A DNA stretch of 64,000 nt from Mangrovicoccus ximenensis (GCF_003056725.1 NZ_QBKZ01000016.1:133158-197157), one strand, 5' to 3'. Positions 28,472 through 37,826 are shown, numbered from the stretch's first letter. Translations and numbers: made by a program. The notes: generated by a model from the letters alone, not told the origin.

Positions 28472-28745
28472 CTACTGGAAGGCGGCGCAGGGGTCGTCCC
28501 GTGGCGCCGGGTCCGTGGCGATCTGCTGGTCGAAGCGGTCCGAGGGCTCCTCCGCGCCCTTTTCGGATAGCGCGATGGCCGCCACTCGGAGCTCCGGCGC
28601 TGCGCTCGCCAGTGCGGCGGGGATGCCCCAGTCCCTGCGCACATGGCCCCGTCCGGCAATCACCACGACCGGCGGCCCGTAGCGGTCCAGCGCCTCGAGG
28701 GCGGTCCGGGCGAAGGCCGACGCGGAGCGGTCCGCCCGGCCCGGC
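28472..28745 (-). CDS. ChaN-family (haem-binding) lipoprotein, C-terminal fragment
   Basis: The last ~90 residues include Y-G-P-P-V-V-V-I-A-G-R-G-H-V-R-R-D-W-G-I, the C-terminal histidine motif of ChaN/TIKI-fold proteins, and end D-P-C-A-A-F-Q. The N-terminal lipobox half is lost. ChaN relatives bind haem in iron uptake. It is convergent to nothing; coaBC lies downstream on the same strand. Confidence 0.65.
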
Positions 28746-28760
28746 CTCGACGCCCAGCAG
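28735..28760. other. Join: ChaN fragment / PAS protein
   Basis: PAS-protein similarity ends at L-A-D-N-L-P-G-A-L-L-G-V-E-A and ChaN similarity begins in another frame on the same strand. Confidence 0.65.
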
Positions 28761-29567
28761 GGCGCCGGGGAGGTTGTCCGCCAGCGCCGCGAGCTGCGCG
28801 ACCGCCCGGTCCCGGTCATCTTCGGCATGGCGCTGCGCGGTGACATCCCGGAAGATTCCGGCAATGCGGACCACCTCGCCGCGTTCCCAGACCGGCTCTC
28901 CATAGCTGCAAACCCGGCGCAGCCGGCCATCTGCCGCCCGCAGCCGCGTCTCGATCTCGAAGGGCTCGCCATCGCGGACCGCCCGGTCGAGGAGCCGCTG
29001 AAGCTCGGCGCGCTCTGCCGGATCGGCGTGAAATTCCAGCGCCCCGGCCAGATCCGGGGCGGCCCCCTGCGGCAGGCCATGCAGCGAAAAGACCCGGTCC
29101 GACCAGCGCAGCACGCCATCGGCGGGGGCGTAGGTCCAGGCCCCGATCCCGGACAAGGCCTCGATCTGTTCGAGCCAGGCCAGCCGCGCCTCGGCCCCGC
29201 GCAGCTTCTCCGACAGCGCGCGTTCATGGCGCAGCCGGTCCGCGGCAGGCAGGAACGCCAACCAGGCGGTGCCGCTTTCGGACGCGAATGTCCCGCACAG
29301 GAGGACGTCGACCGGCGGATCGGCGGCAATGGCAAGCGCCGTGGCCCCGACGCTGCCGGCCACCAGGAGCTGCGGCAGGATGAAGGTCCGGAAATAGAGG
29401 CGCCCGCCGCCCTGGAAAAGCCCGTCAAGGGCACGCCCGGCCAGCTCGTCCGGGCTGCAGCCGGCCCAGTCCGCGAACCGGACGCTGGCCGAAAGGATCG
29501 TGCCCGCCGCATCGGTGGAAACCAGCGCGCAGGGGGCTTGGGGCGGCAGGTCGGCGGCAGCAGTCAT
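28750..29567 (-). CDS. PAS-domain sensor protein, C-terminus missing
   Basis: 270 residues. The first PAS-like unit (A-L-V-S-T-D-A-A-G-T-I-L-S-A-S, C-S-P-D-E-L-A-G-R) is followed by a helix linker and a second PAS with PAC motif (G-I-G-A-W-T-Y, R-R-V-C-S-Y-G-E-P-V, I-A-G-I-F-R-D-V-T-A-Q). A third PAS opens (L-A-D-N-L-P-G-A) before the cut. The output domain is missing. ATG 29567 overlaps the stop of the RsbQ-like gene (ATGA), so the two are translated together. Confidence 0.75.
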
Positions 29568-30433
29568 CCTCCGGTCCCGGTCACCTCCGGCCGGCCCGAC
29601 GCTTCTGCGGGCCCGAGAATGTCCGCGAGCAGCGCCACGAGCTCCGCCGGATGGGTGACATGCGGGCAATGCCCCGTGGCCTGCATCCGGTGCAGCGTGC
29701 TCTGCGGCAGGTTCTCGTGGACATGGCGCACCGCGGCCTCCGGCGAGATCAGGTCGTCGCGGGTCTGCACCACATGGACCGGCACCGGCACCTCGCCGAG
29801 GATCGCGCGGCAGTCGGACATCATCGTGGTGCGCGCGAAGATGCTGGCGATTTCGGGGTCGTTGCGGCTGAGCGTCCGGGAAAAGCCGCGGGTCACCTCG
29901 GCCTCGATCGGCTGACCGGTGGCCAGCGGCGCGAAACTGTTGGCCCAGCCGACGAAATTGGCCTCGAGGCAGGACAGCAGCTCTTCGACCGCCTCGCGCT
30001 CGAACCCTCCGTCATAGCCCTCCTTGTTGAGATAGCAGGCCGAGGGGCCGATCATGACGAGCTGGCGGAAGAGCTCCGGCTGCCGGATCGAGGCCAGCGC
30101 CCCGATCATCGAGCTAACCGAATGGGCCACCAGATGGACCGGACCGAGCGCCAGCGCCTGCAGGAGCGAGACGAGGTCCTCGGCATAGCCATCGAGCCGC
30201 GCGTGCCTGTGGCGGTCGTAGAGCGTCCGGTCGGCCTGTCCGCAGCCAGCATGGTCGAACAGCACGACGCGCCAGCGGCCGGCGAAGGCGGGCGCGACAT
30301 CCTTCCAGATGTGCTGGTCACAGCCGAAGCCATGGGCGAAGACCACGGTTCCGGAACGGTCCGTGCCTCCGGCGATCGTGGCATTCCAGCGCCGCGCGGC
30401 GTCTTCCTGCTGCATCAGGCGCGCATTTTCCAT
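29564..30433 (-). CDS. RsbQ-like alpha/beta hydrolase
   Basis: 289 residues, complete. The nucleophile is S105 in V-A-H-S-V-S-S-M-I-G. The acid is D225/D226 in Q-T-R-D-D-L-I and the histidine H257 in G-H-C-P-H-V. V-V-F-A-H-G-F-G-C-D-Q forms the oxyanion region. This pattern fits the RsbQ/KAI2/D14 group, which hydrolyse or sense small ligands and act with PAS-domain partners. The overlapping PAS gene downstream fits that pairing exactly. Confidence 0.85.
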   Translation of the reverse strand: MENARLMQQEDAARRWNATIAGGTDRSGTVVFAHGFGCDQHIWKDVAPAFAGRWRVVLFDHAGCGQADRTLYDRHRHARLDGYAEDLVSLLQALALGPVHLVAHSVSSMIGALASIRQPELFRQLVMIGPSACYLNKEGYDGGFEREAVEELLSCLEANFVGWANSFAPLATGQPIEAEVTRGFSRTLSRNDPEIASIFARTTMMSDCRAILGEVPVPVHVVQTRDDLISPEAAVRHVHENLPQSTLHRMQATGHCPHVTHPAELVALLADILGPAEASGRPEVTGTGG

Positions 30434-30644
30434 CCGTCCAGTGCCCCCGGCGATATCCTAGCCGACATGGCCGGAGAATTTGCGGCCAGAGGATTAAAAT
30501 TCGGAAAATGCTTCAGCCATGAATCATTTCCCCGGGGTCCGGAGCGGCAGGGGCGCGGAAAACGCCTGCGGCGGCATCCGGCTTCACCTTATCGCAGGAC
30601 CTCGCGGATATCCGTGACGGACCGGGACGAGGAGGCCGGTCGAG

Positions 30645-30812
30645 ATGTGCGATCCGAACGCGGCATTCCGCCTAGCCGCCCTGCTGTCCGTCCTGGCCTG
30701 GTCCGGCCTGTCCGCCCTGGCCGGGCCGGTCATCACCGAACTGCCCGTGGCCGAACCGCCCGCGCGTTCGACTGCCTTGGTGCTGCTGCCGCCGGGCGGC
30801 TGGGCGGAGGCG
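30645..30812 (+). CDS. Exported protein start, truncated
   Basis: M-C-D-P-N-A-A-F-R-L-A-A-L-L-S-V-L-A-W begins a signal peptide with cleavage near A-L-A-G-P. About 56 residues precede the join to the type VI gene. Family unknown. It is divergent from the RsbQ-like gene. Confidence 0.4.
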
Positions 30813-30820
30813 CGGCCCCG
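30800..30820. other. Join: exported protein / TagH
   Basis: The frame changes between P-P-G-G-W and D-G-D-A-A-L-R-A-F-L-E-G, both on the plus strand. Confidence 0.6.
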
Positions 30821-31422
30821 ACGGGGACGCGGCGCTGCGGGCCTTCCTCGAAGGGGCGGGCATGGACGCCGCGGCCATCCCGGGCGCGGACGCTCCGGCG
30901 GTGATGGGGCGGGTCGGGCGGGTGTTCCGCAGCCTCGTCGAAGGCCTGCGCGAGACGCTGATGGCGCGCACCATGCTGAAGAGCGAGTTCCGCATCGAGA
31001 CCACGATGATCGCTGCCAAGGGCAACAACCCGCTGAAATTCTCGGTCACGCCGGAGACCGCGGTCGAGGGGATGATCCGTCCCTCCCGCGGCTTCCTTGA
31101 CCCGGAAGAGGCGGCGCGCGAGGCGATCGACGATCTCGCCGCCCACCAGGTCGCGATGGTCACCGGCATGGAGGCGGCGCTGAAGGGCGTTCTGGCCGAA
31201 CTGTCGCCTGCGCAGCTCGAGGGCAAGATCGCCGCCTCGGGCGGGCTCGGCTCGATGTTCAAGGGAAAGAAGGCGCGGTACTGGGAGGCTTACGAGCAGC
31301 TCTATGCCGGGATCGCCGGCCAGGCGGAGAGCGATTTCCACGACCTCTTCGCCCGGGAATTCGCGAAGGCCTACCAGGCGCAGCTGAGGCGGCTGAAAGA
31401 AGACAGGAGCGGGGGAAACTAG
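30813..31422 (+). CDS. tagH: Type VI secretion FHA protein TagH, C-terminal fragment
   Basis: About 200 residues of the T6SS-associated C-terminal domain remain: L-R-A-F-L-E-G-A-G-M-D, K-G-N-N-P-L-K-F-S and K-A-R-Y-W-E-A-Y-E-Q-L-Y. The FHA domain is missing. In the post-translational control of type VI secretion, the FHA protein reads threonine phosphorylation. Its stop codon directly abuts the tssK start. Confidence 0.85.
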
Positions 31423-32763
31423 ATGTCCTGGGACAGCAGGGTTCTGTGGAGCGAGGGGCTGTTCCTGCAGCCGCAGCATTTCCAGCAGCAGGACCGCCAT
31501 ACCGCGGCGCTGGTCGCCGGGCTGGCGCAGCGGATCGCGCCCTATGCCTGGGGGGTCTCGTCGGTCGAGATCGACCGCGAGGCGCTGAAGATCGGCCAGG
31601 TCGCGGTGAAATCCTGCGCCGGGATAACCCCGGATGGCAGCCTGTTCCGCGTGCCCGATGCCGAGGACCATCCGCCGGCGCTGGATGTGCCCGCGCAGGT
31701 CAAGGATTGCATCGTCTACCTGACCGTGCCGTCGCGGCGCCAGGGCGCGATGGAGGTCGACATGTCGGGCGCGGAACTCAGCCCGGCGCGGCTGCGCCCC
31801 GGCGAGCAGCAGGTGACCGACACGATGGGCGCCTCGCGCGCGCCGGTGACGCTCGGGATCGGCAAGCTGCGGCTGCAATTCGGGCTGGCGGTCGACGACC
31901 TGTCCGACAAGGTCCGCATCCCGGTCGCGCGGATCATCGAGGTCCGCCCGGACAGCGAGGTGCTTCTGGACGGCAGCTTCGTGCCCTCGGTGATGGATTG
32001 CCGCGCCTCCTCGGTGCTCTCGGGCTTCCTGACCGAACTCGAGGGGCTGCTGACCCACCGCATGACCGCACTGTCTGGACGGCTGAGCCAGTCGGGCACG
32101 GTGAAGGCCACCGCCGAAATCCAGGACTTCCTGCTCCTGCAGGCGATCAACCGCGCGCTGCCGGTGGTCCGGCATTTCACGCAGGTCGAGAACCTGCACC
32201 CGGAGAGGCTCTATGCCTTCCTCGTCTCTCTGGCGGGAGAGCTGTCCACCTTCATGGCGCGCGACCGCCATCCGCCGCAATTCCTGGCCTACCAGCATCA
32301 CGACCTGACCGCCTGCTATGCCGCGGTGATCCGCGAGCTGCGCAGCTATCTGTCGGCGGTGCTCGAGGCCAATGCGGTCTCGATCCCGCTCGATCCGCGC
32401 AAATACGGCATCTCGGTCGGGCTGATCGCCGACCGCAAGCTGATCGGCGCGGCGGGCTTCGTTCTGTCGGTCGGGGCCGACATGGCCGAGGAGACGCTGC
32501 GGCGGCATTTCGCGGGCCAGGCCAAGATCGGCCCGGTCGAGGAGATCCGCACGCTGGTCAATTCCGCGCTGCCGGGGATCGAGCTGACGGCGCTGCCGGT
32601 GGTGCCGCGCCAGATCCCCTACGAGGCGGGGCGGGTCTATTTCCAGCTCGACGCGGCCAGTCCCTACTGGGGCAAGATGACGACCTCGGGGGGCATCGCG
32701 GTGCATGTCTCGGGCGAATATCCGGGGCTGAACATGGAACTTTGGGCGATCCGGCAGGGCTAG
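31423..32763 (+). CDS. tssK: Type VI secretion baseplate protein TssK
   Basis: 446 residues, complete. W-S-E-G-L-F-L-Q-P-Q-H-F-Q-Q-Q-D is the hallmark N-terminal motif that contacts the baseplate. L-P-G-I-E-L and Y-F-Q-L-D near the end belong to the C-terminal domain that binds the membrane complex. TssK links the phage-tail-like baseplate to TssJLM. Order tagH-tssK-tssL is typical. Confidence 0.95.
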   Translation: MSWDSRVLWSEGLFLQPQHFQQQDRHTAALVAGLAQRIAPYAWGVSSVEIDREALKIGQVAVKSCAGITPDGSLFRVPDAEDHPPALDVPAQVKDCIVYLTVPSRRQGAMEVDMSGAELSPARLRPGEQQVTDTMGASRAPVTLGIGKLRLQFGLAVDDLSDKVRIPVARIIEVRPDSEVLLDGSFVPSVMDCRASSVLSGFLTELEGLLTHRMTALSGRLSQSGTVKATAEIQDFLLLQAINRALPVVRHFTQVENLHPERLYAFLVSLAGELSTFMARDRHPPQFLAYQHHDLTACYAAVIRELRSYLSAVLEANAVSIPLDPRKYGISVGLIADRKLIGAAGFVLSVGADMAEETLRRHFAGQAKIGPVEEIRTLVNSALPGIELTALPVVPRQIPYEAGRVYFQLDAASPYWGKMTTSGGIAVHVSGEYPGLNMELWAIRQG

Positions 32764-32788
32764 GCCCGCGCGGAGGAGGGAGGCACAG

Positions 32789-32925
32789 ATGTCAGACGAC
32801 GACCCGTTCGCGGAGCCCGGCGACGACCTCGACCGACGGTGATCCGCCCCAATCCGGGCGGCCGCCGCCCGTCGCTGGCGCCGCAGCATCCTTCGGCGCG
32901 CCCGTCCCCGGAGCCGCGTGCGCAC
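32789..32925 (+). pseudogene. tssL: TssL (DotU) start with frameshift, truncated
   Basis: M-S-D-D-D-P-F-A-E-P-G-D-D-L-D-R is followed by a stop. One base shift restores T-V-I-R-P-N-P-G-G-R-R-P, the proline-rich TssL opening, and a second gives F-G-A-P-V-P-G-A. The join follows. The shifts may be sequencing errors near a contig end. Confidence 0.55.
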
Positions 32926-32935
32926 CGCGAAGCTG
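32905..32935. other. Join: tssL / LysR regulator
   Basis: TssL similarity (plus) and LysR similarity (minus) both end here, tail to tail. Confidence 0.65.
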
Positions 32936-33396
32936 CCCGGCACCTGCTCGATCCCCGCCTCGCCGGTGACGAAGGCCATGTCGAGCGCGCCCGCCGAGAC
33001 CTGGGCCATCAGCTCCATGTTCGAGCCGACGTGGAACTCGGCCACCAGCTCGGGCAGCGCCTCGGCCAGCTCGCGGCGCAGCACCGCCCCCCAGGTCAGT
33101 GCGGCCGGGCCGACAATGCCGATGGCGAAGCGGCTCCGGTGCTTCTGCGCCAGCCGCGCCAGCATCGCCTCCTGCATGTTCATGAAGCGCTCGGCGAATT
33201 CGGCGACCTCGTGGCCCGGCCCGGTCAGGCAGAACCGCGCCGCGTCGCGGTCGATCAGCTTGACGCCGAATTCCTCCTCGAGTCCGCCGATCCGCGCCGA
33301 AACGGCCGGCTGGGTCAGGCCGATCCGGTCCGCCACCGCCTGGAAGGAGCGGAGCCGGGTCAGCCAGTAGAACGCCTCGAGCTGCTTGAAGTTCAT
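32930..33396 (-). CDS. LysR-family regulator, C-terminus missing
   Basis: 155 residues. M-N-F-K-Q-L-E-A-F-Y-W-L starts the winged helix, with L-T-Q-P-A-V-S-A-R-I-G-G-L-E as recognition helix. The linker helix and the first part of the effector domain (I-G-I-V-G-P-A-A-L) follow before the cut. It is divergent from the hydroxyacid dehydrogenase gene 113 bp away, its likely target. Confidence 0.85.
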
Positions 33397-33509
33397 CGCA
33401 TGGCCCCCTGCCATAAAGCTTTTCTATCCGGCGCGCCAAAATTTCTGCTTTGACCGCCGGGGCGCCCGCGGGGAGAGTTCCCCGGAGTTTCGAAGTGAAA
33501 GGATCGCCC

Positions 33510-34442
33510 GTGACCGTCGCCGTCTATCTGCCCTCCGAGGAAAAGAGCCAGGACTGGTGCAACATGCTCGGAGAGCTGCTGCCCGGCTGGAAGGTGGAGC
33601 CGATGCATGCCGTCTCGGACCCCTCGGCCATCGAATACGGCGTCGTCTGGCGTCCGAAGACCGGCGACCTGGCGCAGTTCCCCAAGCTGAAGGCGATCGT
33701 CTCGATCGGAGCGGGCATCGACCACGTGCTGGCTGATGCCGCCCTGCCGCAGGACGTGCCGATCATCCGCACCGTGGGCACCGACCTGACCCAGCGGATG
33801 CGCGAATACGTGGCGCTGCACGTGCTGCGGCACCACCGCAACATGCCGGACATCCTGGCCAGCCAGGCGAAGTCCGAGTGGAACCAGATCGTCGTTCCCC
33901 CCGCCACCCGCCGCAAGGTCGGCGTCATGGGCCTGGGAAATCTCGGCAAGGTCGCGGCACAGACGCTCGCGGGTCTCGGCTTCGACACCCATGGCTGGGC
34001 GCGCAGCCCGCGCGAGGTCGGGGGCGTGACCTGCCATGCCGGGACCGAGGGCTTCGACGCCTTCCTCGAAGGCACCGAGATCCTCGTCAACCTGCTGCCG
34101 CTGACCGGCGAGACCCGCGGCATCCTGAACGCGTCGCTGTTCAACAAGCTCGCCCGCGGCGCCTGCGTGATCAATGCCGCGCGCGGCCCGCATCTGGTGG
34201 ACCAGGACCTGGTCGACGCGCTGGCCTCGGGGCAGGTCGCGCAGGCGACGCTGGATGTCTTCCATGTCGAGCCGCTGCCCTCGGACCACCCGTTCTGGAG
34301 CCATCCGCAGATCACCGTGACGCCGCATATCGCCTCGATGATCGACGCGCCGACCGGCGGGCAGATCATCGCGGCCAACCTCAGGCAGTTCGAGGCCGAG
34401 GGCAGCGTCCCCGACCTCGCCGATGCGCGCCGGGGCTACTGA
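33510..34442 (+). CDS. D-2-hydroxyacid dehydrogenase (GhrA-type glyoxylate/hydroxypyruvate reductase)
   Basis: 310 residues from GTG 33510, which has AAAGGA 6 bp upstream. The NAD(P) motif is G-V-M-G-L-G-N-L-G. The catalytic Arg is in N-A-A-R-G-P-H, Glu in H-V-E-P-L-P and His in V-T-P-H-I-A-S. The lack of the usual long N-terminal lid region fits GhrA. It reduces glyoxylate or hydroxypyruvate. Probably controlled by the divergent LysR gene. Confidence 0.9.
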   Translation: MTVAVYLPSEEKSQDWCNMLGELLPGWKVEPMHAVSDPSAIEYGVVWRPKTGDLAQFPKLKAIVSIGAGIDHVLADAALPQDVPIIRTVGTDLTQRMREYVALHVLRHHRNMPDILASQAKSEWNQIVVPPATRRKVGVMGLGNLGKVAAQTLAGLGFDTHGWARSPREVGGVTCHAGTEGFDAFLEGTEILVNLLPLTGETRGILNASLFNKLARGACVINAARGPHLVDQDLVDALASGQVAQATLDVFHVEPLPSDHPFWSHPQITVTPHIASMIDAPTGGQIIAANLRQFEAEGSVPDLADARRGY

Positions 34443-34447
34443 GCGTC

Positions 34448-35042
34448 TCACGCCGCGGCGAGCCCGCGGGGCTTCGGCGCGGCGACCTTGCCGAAGCGGT
34501 CGAGGCGGAACCGGGCGGGATTGACGCAGGGCGCGGTCCCGCTGGCCAGATCGGCCGCCAGCCGCCCTGCCCCCGGGCCGATGCCGAAGCCGTGGCCGGA
34601 ATAGCCGGTCGAGAGCACGAGGCCCGGGATCGGCGTTTCCGAGATCACCGGCACGGCATCCGGCGTGACATCCATCATGCCGGCCCAGCTGTCCGCCGCC
34701 TCGATGGTGCCGCAATCCGGGAAGCGCTTCGCCCAGGCCTGCCGCGCCCGTGCCAGCAGACGTTCCGTCGGGGCCGGGTTCCAGATGCGCCATTCCTCCG
34801 CTTCCATCGGCGACGGCCCGGAGGGATCCCAAGTCTTCGGCATCCGCGCCTCGTCGAAGAAGGTCCGGCCCAGCTCCAGCCCCAACTCGTGCCTTGTCTC
34901 GATCAGGCTCGGCAGGAAGCGGAAGAACATGCGGAAGCTGTCCGGCGTGATCTGCGCGGGCGATCCGCCGCGCCAGGCGAGGTTCAGCCCGCCGTCGAGC
35001 CGCGCCCGCACCCCGATGGCGCTGTCGCCGAGCGCCGTGGTC
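34448..35042 (-). CDS. FAD-dependent D-amino-acid/glycine oxidase family, C-terminal half
   Basis: About 197 residues of the substrate and FAD-closing region: G-G-L-N-L-A-W-R-G-G, D-S-W-A-G-M-M-D-V-T-P-D and the FAD motif V-L-S-T-G-Y-S-G-H-G-F-G-I-G-P. It converges on the hydroxyacid dehydrogenase gene with a 5-bp gap. The N-terminal Rossmann fold is missing, and the frame continues by chance into an ABC ATPase gene. Confidence 0.8.
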
Positions 35043-35050
35043 AGCCCGGG
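35035..35050. other. In-frame join: flavin oxidase / ABC ATPase
   Basis: ABC ATPase similarity ends at D-G-V-S-V-A-G-S-P-G and oxidase similarity starts in the same frame, giving a false 474-residue fusion (34448-35872). Confidence 0.75.
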
Positions 35051-35872
35051 CGAGCCGGCGACGGAGACGCCGTCGAGCCGGAACAGCACCGCGCCGGGCG
35101 TCACGGCAGGCACCTCGGGCGGAACGATCTCGGCACCGACCATCGCCTCGGCAAGCCGGTGGCGGTCAGTCTCGGCGGTCCTCATCTCGGCGACCTTGGC
35201 GCCGCGGCGCAGGATCACCACGCGGTCGGCCACGGCCATCACCTCGCCCAGCTTGTGGCTGATGAACACCACGGCCAGCCCCTTCGCCACCGCCTTGCGG
35301 ATCGTGGCGAAGAGCGCGTCGACCTCCTGCGGGGTCAGCACCGCGGTCGGCTCGTCGAGGATCAGCACGCGGGCATCGCGGTAGAGCGCCTTGAGGATCT
35401 CCACGCGCTGGCGCTCGCCCACCGACAGGTCGGCCACCCGCGCGGACGGATCGACCGCCAGCCCGAAATCCTCCGACAGCTGCCGCAGCCGCGCCCGCGC
35501 CGCTCGGCGGCCGGAGCCGAGCGAGAACAGCGGCCTTGTCCCGAGCACCACGTTGTCGAGCACGGTCAGGTTCTCGGCCAGGGTGAAATGCTGGTGCACC
35601 ATGCCGACGCCCGCGGCCAGCGCCGCGCCGGGCTGGCCGGGCGGCAGTTCCTGCCCGGCGACATGCACCGTCCCCTCGTCGGCCACGTAATGGCCGAAAA
35701 GGATGTTCATCAGGGTGGTCTTGCCGGCCCCGTTCTCGCCCAGAAGCGCCAGCACCTCGCCCTCGGCAAGCGAGAAGCCGATGCCGTCATTGGCGAGGAC
35801 GGGACCGAACCGCTTGGTGATCCCGTCAAGCCGCAGGATCGCAGCGCGGTCCCGCCGGAGGCTCCCGGACAT
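35043..35872 (-). CDS. Nucleoside/BMP-type ABC importer ATPase, second domain missing
   Basis: The first ATPase unit is complete: Walker A G-E-N-G-A-G-K-T-T-L, Q-loop V-H-Q-H-F-T-L-A-E-N-L-T-V, signature L-S-V-G-E-R-Q-R-V-E-I, Walker B V-L-I-L-D-E-P-T-A. This is the pattern of double-ATPase proteins (YufO/NupO) that power uptake of nucleosides. The second unit is cut at its start. Its ATG overlaps the stop of the binding-protein gene (TGATG). Confidence 0.88.
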
Positions 35873-36882
35873 CAGGCGGAGGGTTCGCTGTCGACGATCT
35901 CCACCGTGAATTCGCCCGAGAGGATCTGGGCGGTGCGGGTCTGCACCAGCTCCAGCGCCCCGGCGGGCACCTTGCCCTCGAAAGTGCCGAGCGGCGGCAG
36001 CGAGCAGCCGCCATGCTCCATGAAGCTGTAGACGCCGTAATCGGCGGCGGTGAATTCGCCCGCAGCCGCCGCCGCGATGGCCGCGTCCAGCGTCGGCTCG
36101 AAATGCCACAGCGCCGCGGTGATTTCGGTGTCGGGATAGTCGGGCTGGGTGTTGACCACGTTGCCGACCGACAGCACGCCACGCTCCACCGCCGCATCGG
36201 CCACGCCGAAGCGTTCCGCATAGAGCAGGTCGGCGCCGTTCTCGATCATCGCGAAGGCGGTTTCCTTGGCCTTGGGCGGATCGAACCACGAGCCGATGAA
36301 GGCGACCTGGAAGGCGATGTCGGGATTGATTTCGCGCGCCCCGGCCATGAAGGCGTTCATCAGCCGGTTGACCTCGGGGATCGGGAAGCCGCCGACCATG
36401 CCGATATTGGCCGACTTGGACATCGCGCCGGCCATGATGCCGGTCAGGTAGCTGGCATCCTGGATGTAGTTGTCGAAGACCGCGAAATTCGGCAGCGCCT
36501 CGTCCGGCTTGAAGGACGACCCCATCAGGAAGGCGGTCTCGGGATAGTCGGCGGCGACCTCGCGGGCCTCCTGCTCGACCGCGAAGGCCTCGCCGATGAT
36601 CAGCTTGGCGCCGCCCTCGGCATATTCCCGCAGCACCCGGGTATAGTCGGTGTTCGAGACGTTCTCCGAGAACTGGTAGGTGATGTCGCCGCGCGCCTTG
36701 GCGGCCTCGGCGGCGATATGGATGCGGCCGACCCATTTCTGCTCCACCGGAACGGTATAGGCGGCGGCCACCGGCAGCGCGGCGCCCTGCGCACGCAGCA
36801 GGCCCGGGGCCATCCCGGCAAGCGCAGCTGCCCCGGCGGTGCGGGACAGAAGCTGGCGGCGGTTGAGGAAAAGGTTCGCCAT
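35872..36882 (-). CDS. BMP-family ABC substrate-binding protein
   Basis: 336 residues, complete. A twin-arginine-like signal (N-R-R-Q-L-L-S-R-T-A-G-A-A-A-L-A) ends near L-R-A-Q-G. The mature protein has Y-A-E-G-G-A-K-L-I-I-G-E-A-F-A, M-A-G-A-R-E-I-N-P and G-A-D-L-L-Y-A-E-R, matching BMP/Med lipoprotein-family binding proteins for nucleosides or purine-like ligands. First gene of the ABC operon. Confidence 0.88.
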   Translation of the reverse strand: MANLFLNRRQLLSRTAGAAALAGMAPGLLRAQGAALPVAAAYTVPVEQKWVGRIHIAAEAAKARGDITYQFSENVSNTDYTRVLREYAEGGAKLIIGEAFAVEQEAREVAADYPETAFLMGSSFKPDEALPNFAVFDNYIQDASYLTGIMAGAMSKSANIGMVGGFPIPEVNRLMNAFMAGAREINPDIAFQVAFIGSWFDPPKAKETAFAMIENGADLLYAERFGVADAAVERGVLSVGNVVNTQPDYPDTEITAALWHFEPTLDAAIAAAAAGEFTAADYGVYSFMEHGGCSLPPLGTFEGKVPAGALELVQTRTAQILSGEFTVEIVDSEPSA

Positions 36883-37199
36883 GGTGAAGCTCCCTGACAT
36901 TCGGTTTTGGTTAACCCTAGCCGGAAAGTCCTGTTTGGAAAGCAGAAGCTGTGCCGCAGCGCCCGTTTCCGGGCAGCCGCCCAATTCATGTGCACTCAAA
37001 CAGCGCCGCCATGCGGCGCACCGGCCGGGGTGCCGCAACCGACCCCGAGCGCGCCGCCATGACGGTCGCGGATTTCCCAGCCTGCCGCCGCAGTGTTCCG
37101 CCCGTGGACAGGAGCACCGCGCTTGGCGGAGTTGGCCCGTGGCCACTCGCTTCCGCGCCGGGGATGGATCGGACCCGCCGCAGCTGGACCTCCCGCCCG

Positions 37200-37230
37200 T
37201 CGCGTTGTCACGTCGCGGACCGGCAGGGCG
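37200..37230. other. Join: intergenic / LpxR-like gene
   Basis: The minus-strand LpxR-like protein loses similarity after [10 protein letters not shown]. The interval 36883-37200 belongs to the previous block and holds no gene. Confidence 0.6.
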
Positions 37231-37826
37231 CCGCGCGACGCCGGACCGAGCACCAGATCGCCGCCGAGCCGGACCAGCGTTTCCACCCCGGCACGGACTT
37301 CGCCGAAGACCAGCGCCGAGCTGGACCCGCCCAGCGGCATGATGCGCGTGCCCGCGAGGGTCAGCGTCGGATGCACCCCGTCGCCGATCTGGTCGCTGAC
37401 AAGCGCGTTGCCCGGCCGGTCGCCGGAGGGATGGACCTGCTTCAGCGCCTCGTCATAGCCCGTCGAGGGTCCCACGCCGACCAGATCGACGCCGAATTGC
37501 AGGCTGTTGCGCTCGCCCAGCATGTAGCCATGCAGCCCGAGGCTGATCACCCCCGCCAGCGGCCGGTCGTCCGGCGCGGGATCCGGCAGGCTCGCCGGGG
37601 TCAGAACCTCGGTCGAGAAGCGCAGCTCCACCAGATCCGGCCCGGACTGCCCCGGTTGCGGCTCGGCCAGCAGGCCCACCTGGTAGCTGTGGGTATGCCA
37701 GCGGTCATGCCGGTCGCCGAAGAAGTCGTTGGTCAGCAGCCGCGCCATGCCGACCGTTTCCCAGGCCGCCGCAGGCCCGGCCGCCAGCAGCAGCCCGAAG
37801 ATGAAGAACCGCCGGAGGATGCCCAT
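37215..37826 (-). CDS. LpxR-like lipid A deacylase family (DUF2219), C-terminus missing
   Basis: About 203 residues. The signal peptide [15 protein letters not shown] is followed by [19 protein letters not shown], with the N-D-x-x-x-x-x-D-R pattern of the LpxR active site. Amphipathic beta strands such as [12 protein letters not shown] continue the outer-membrane barrel. LpxR removes 3'-acyl chains from lipid A. Last strands lost at the join. Confidence 0.75.

Noticed and set aside
30733..33414. 893-codon minus frame seeming to extend the LysR regulator
   Set aside because: Only the first ~155 residues are LysR. The rest is antisense to tssK and tagH, beyond a join.
35872..37146. 424-codon frame extending the BMP binding protein upstream
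   Set aside because: The extra N-terminal residues lack coding character. ATG 36882 starts a proper signal peptide.
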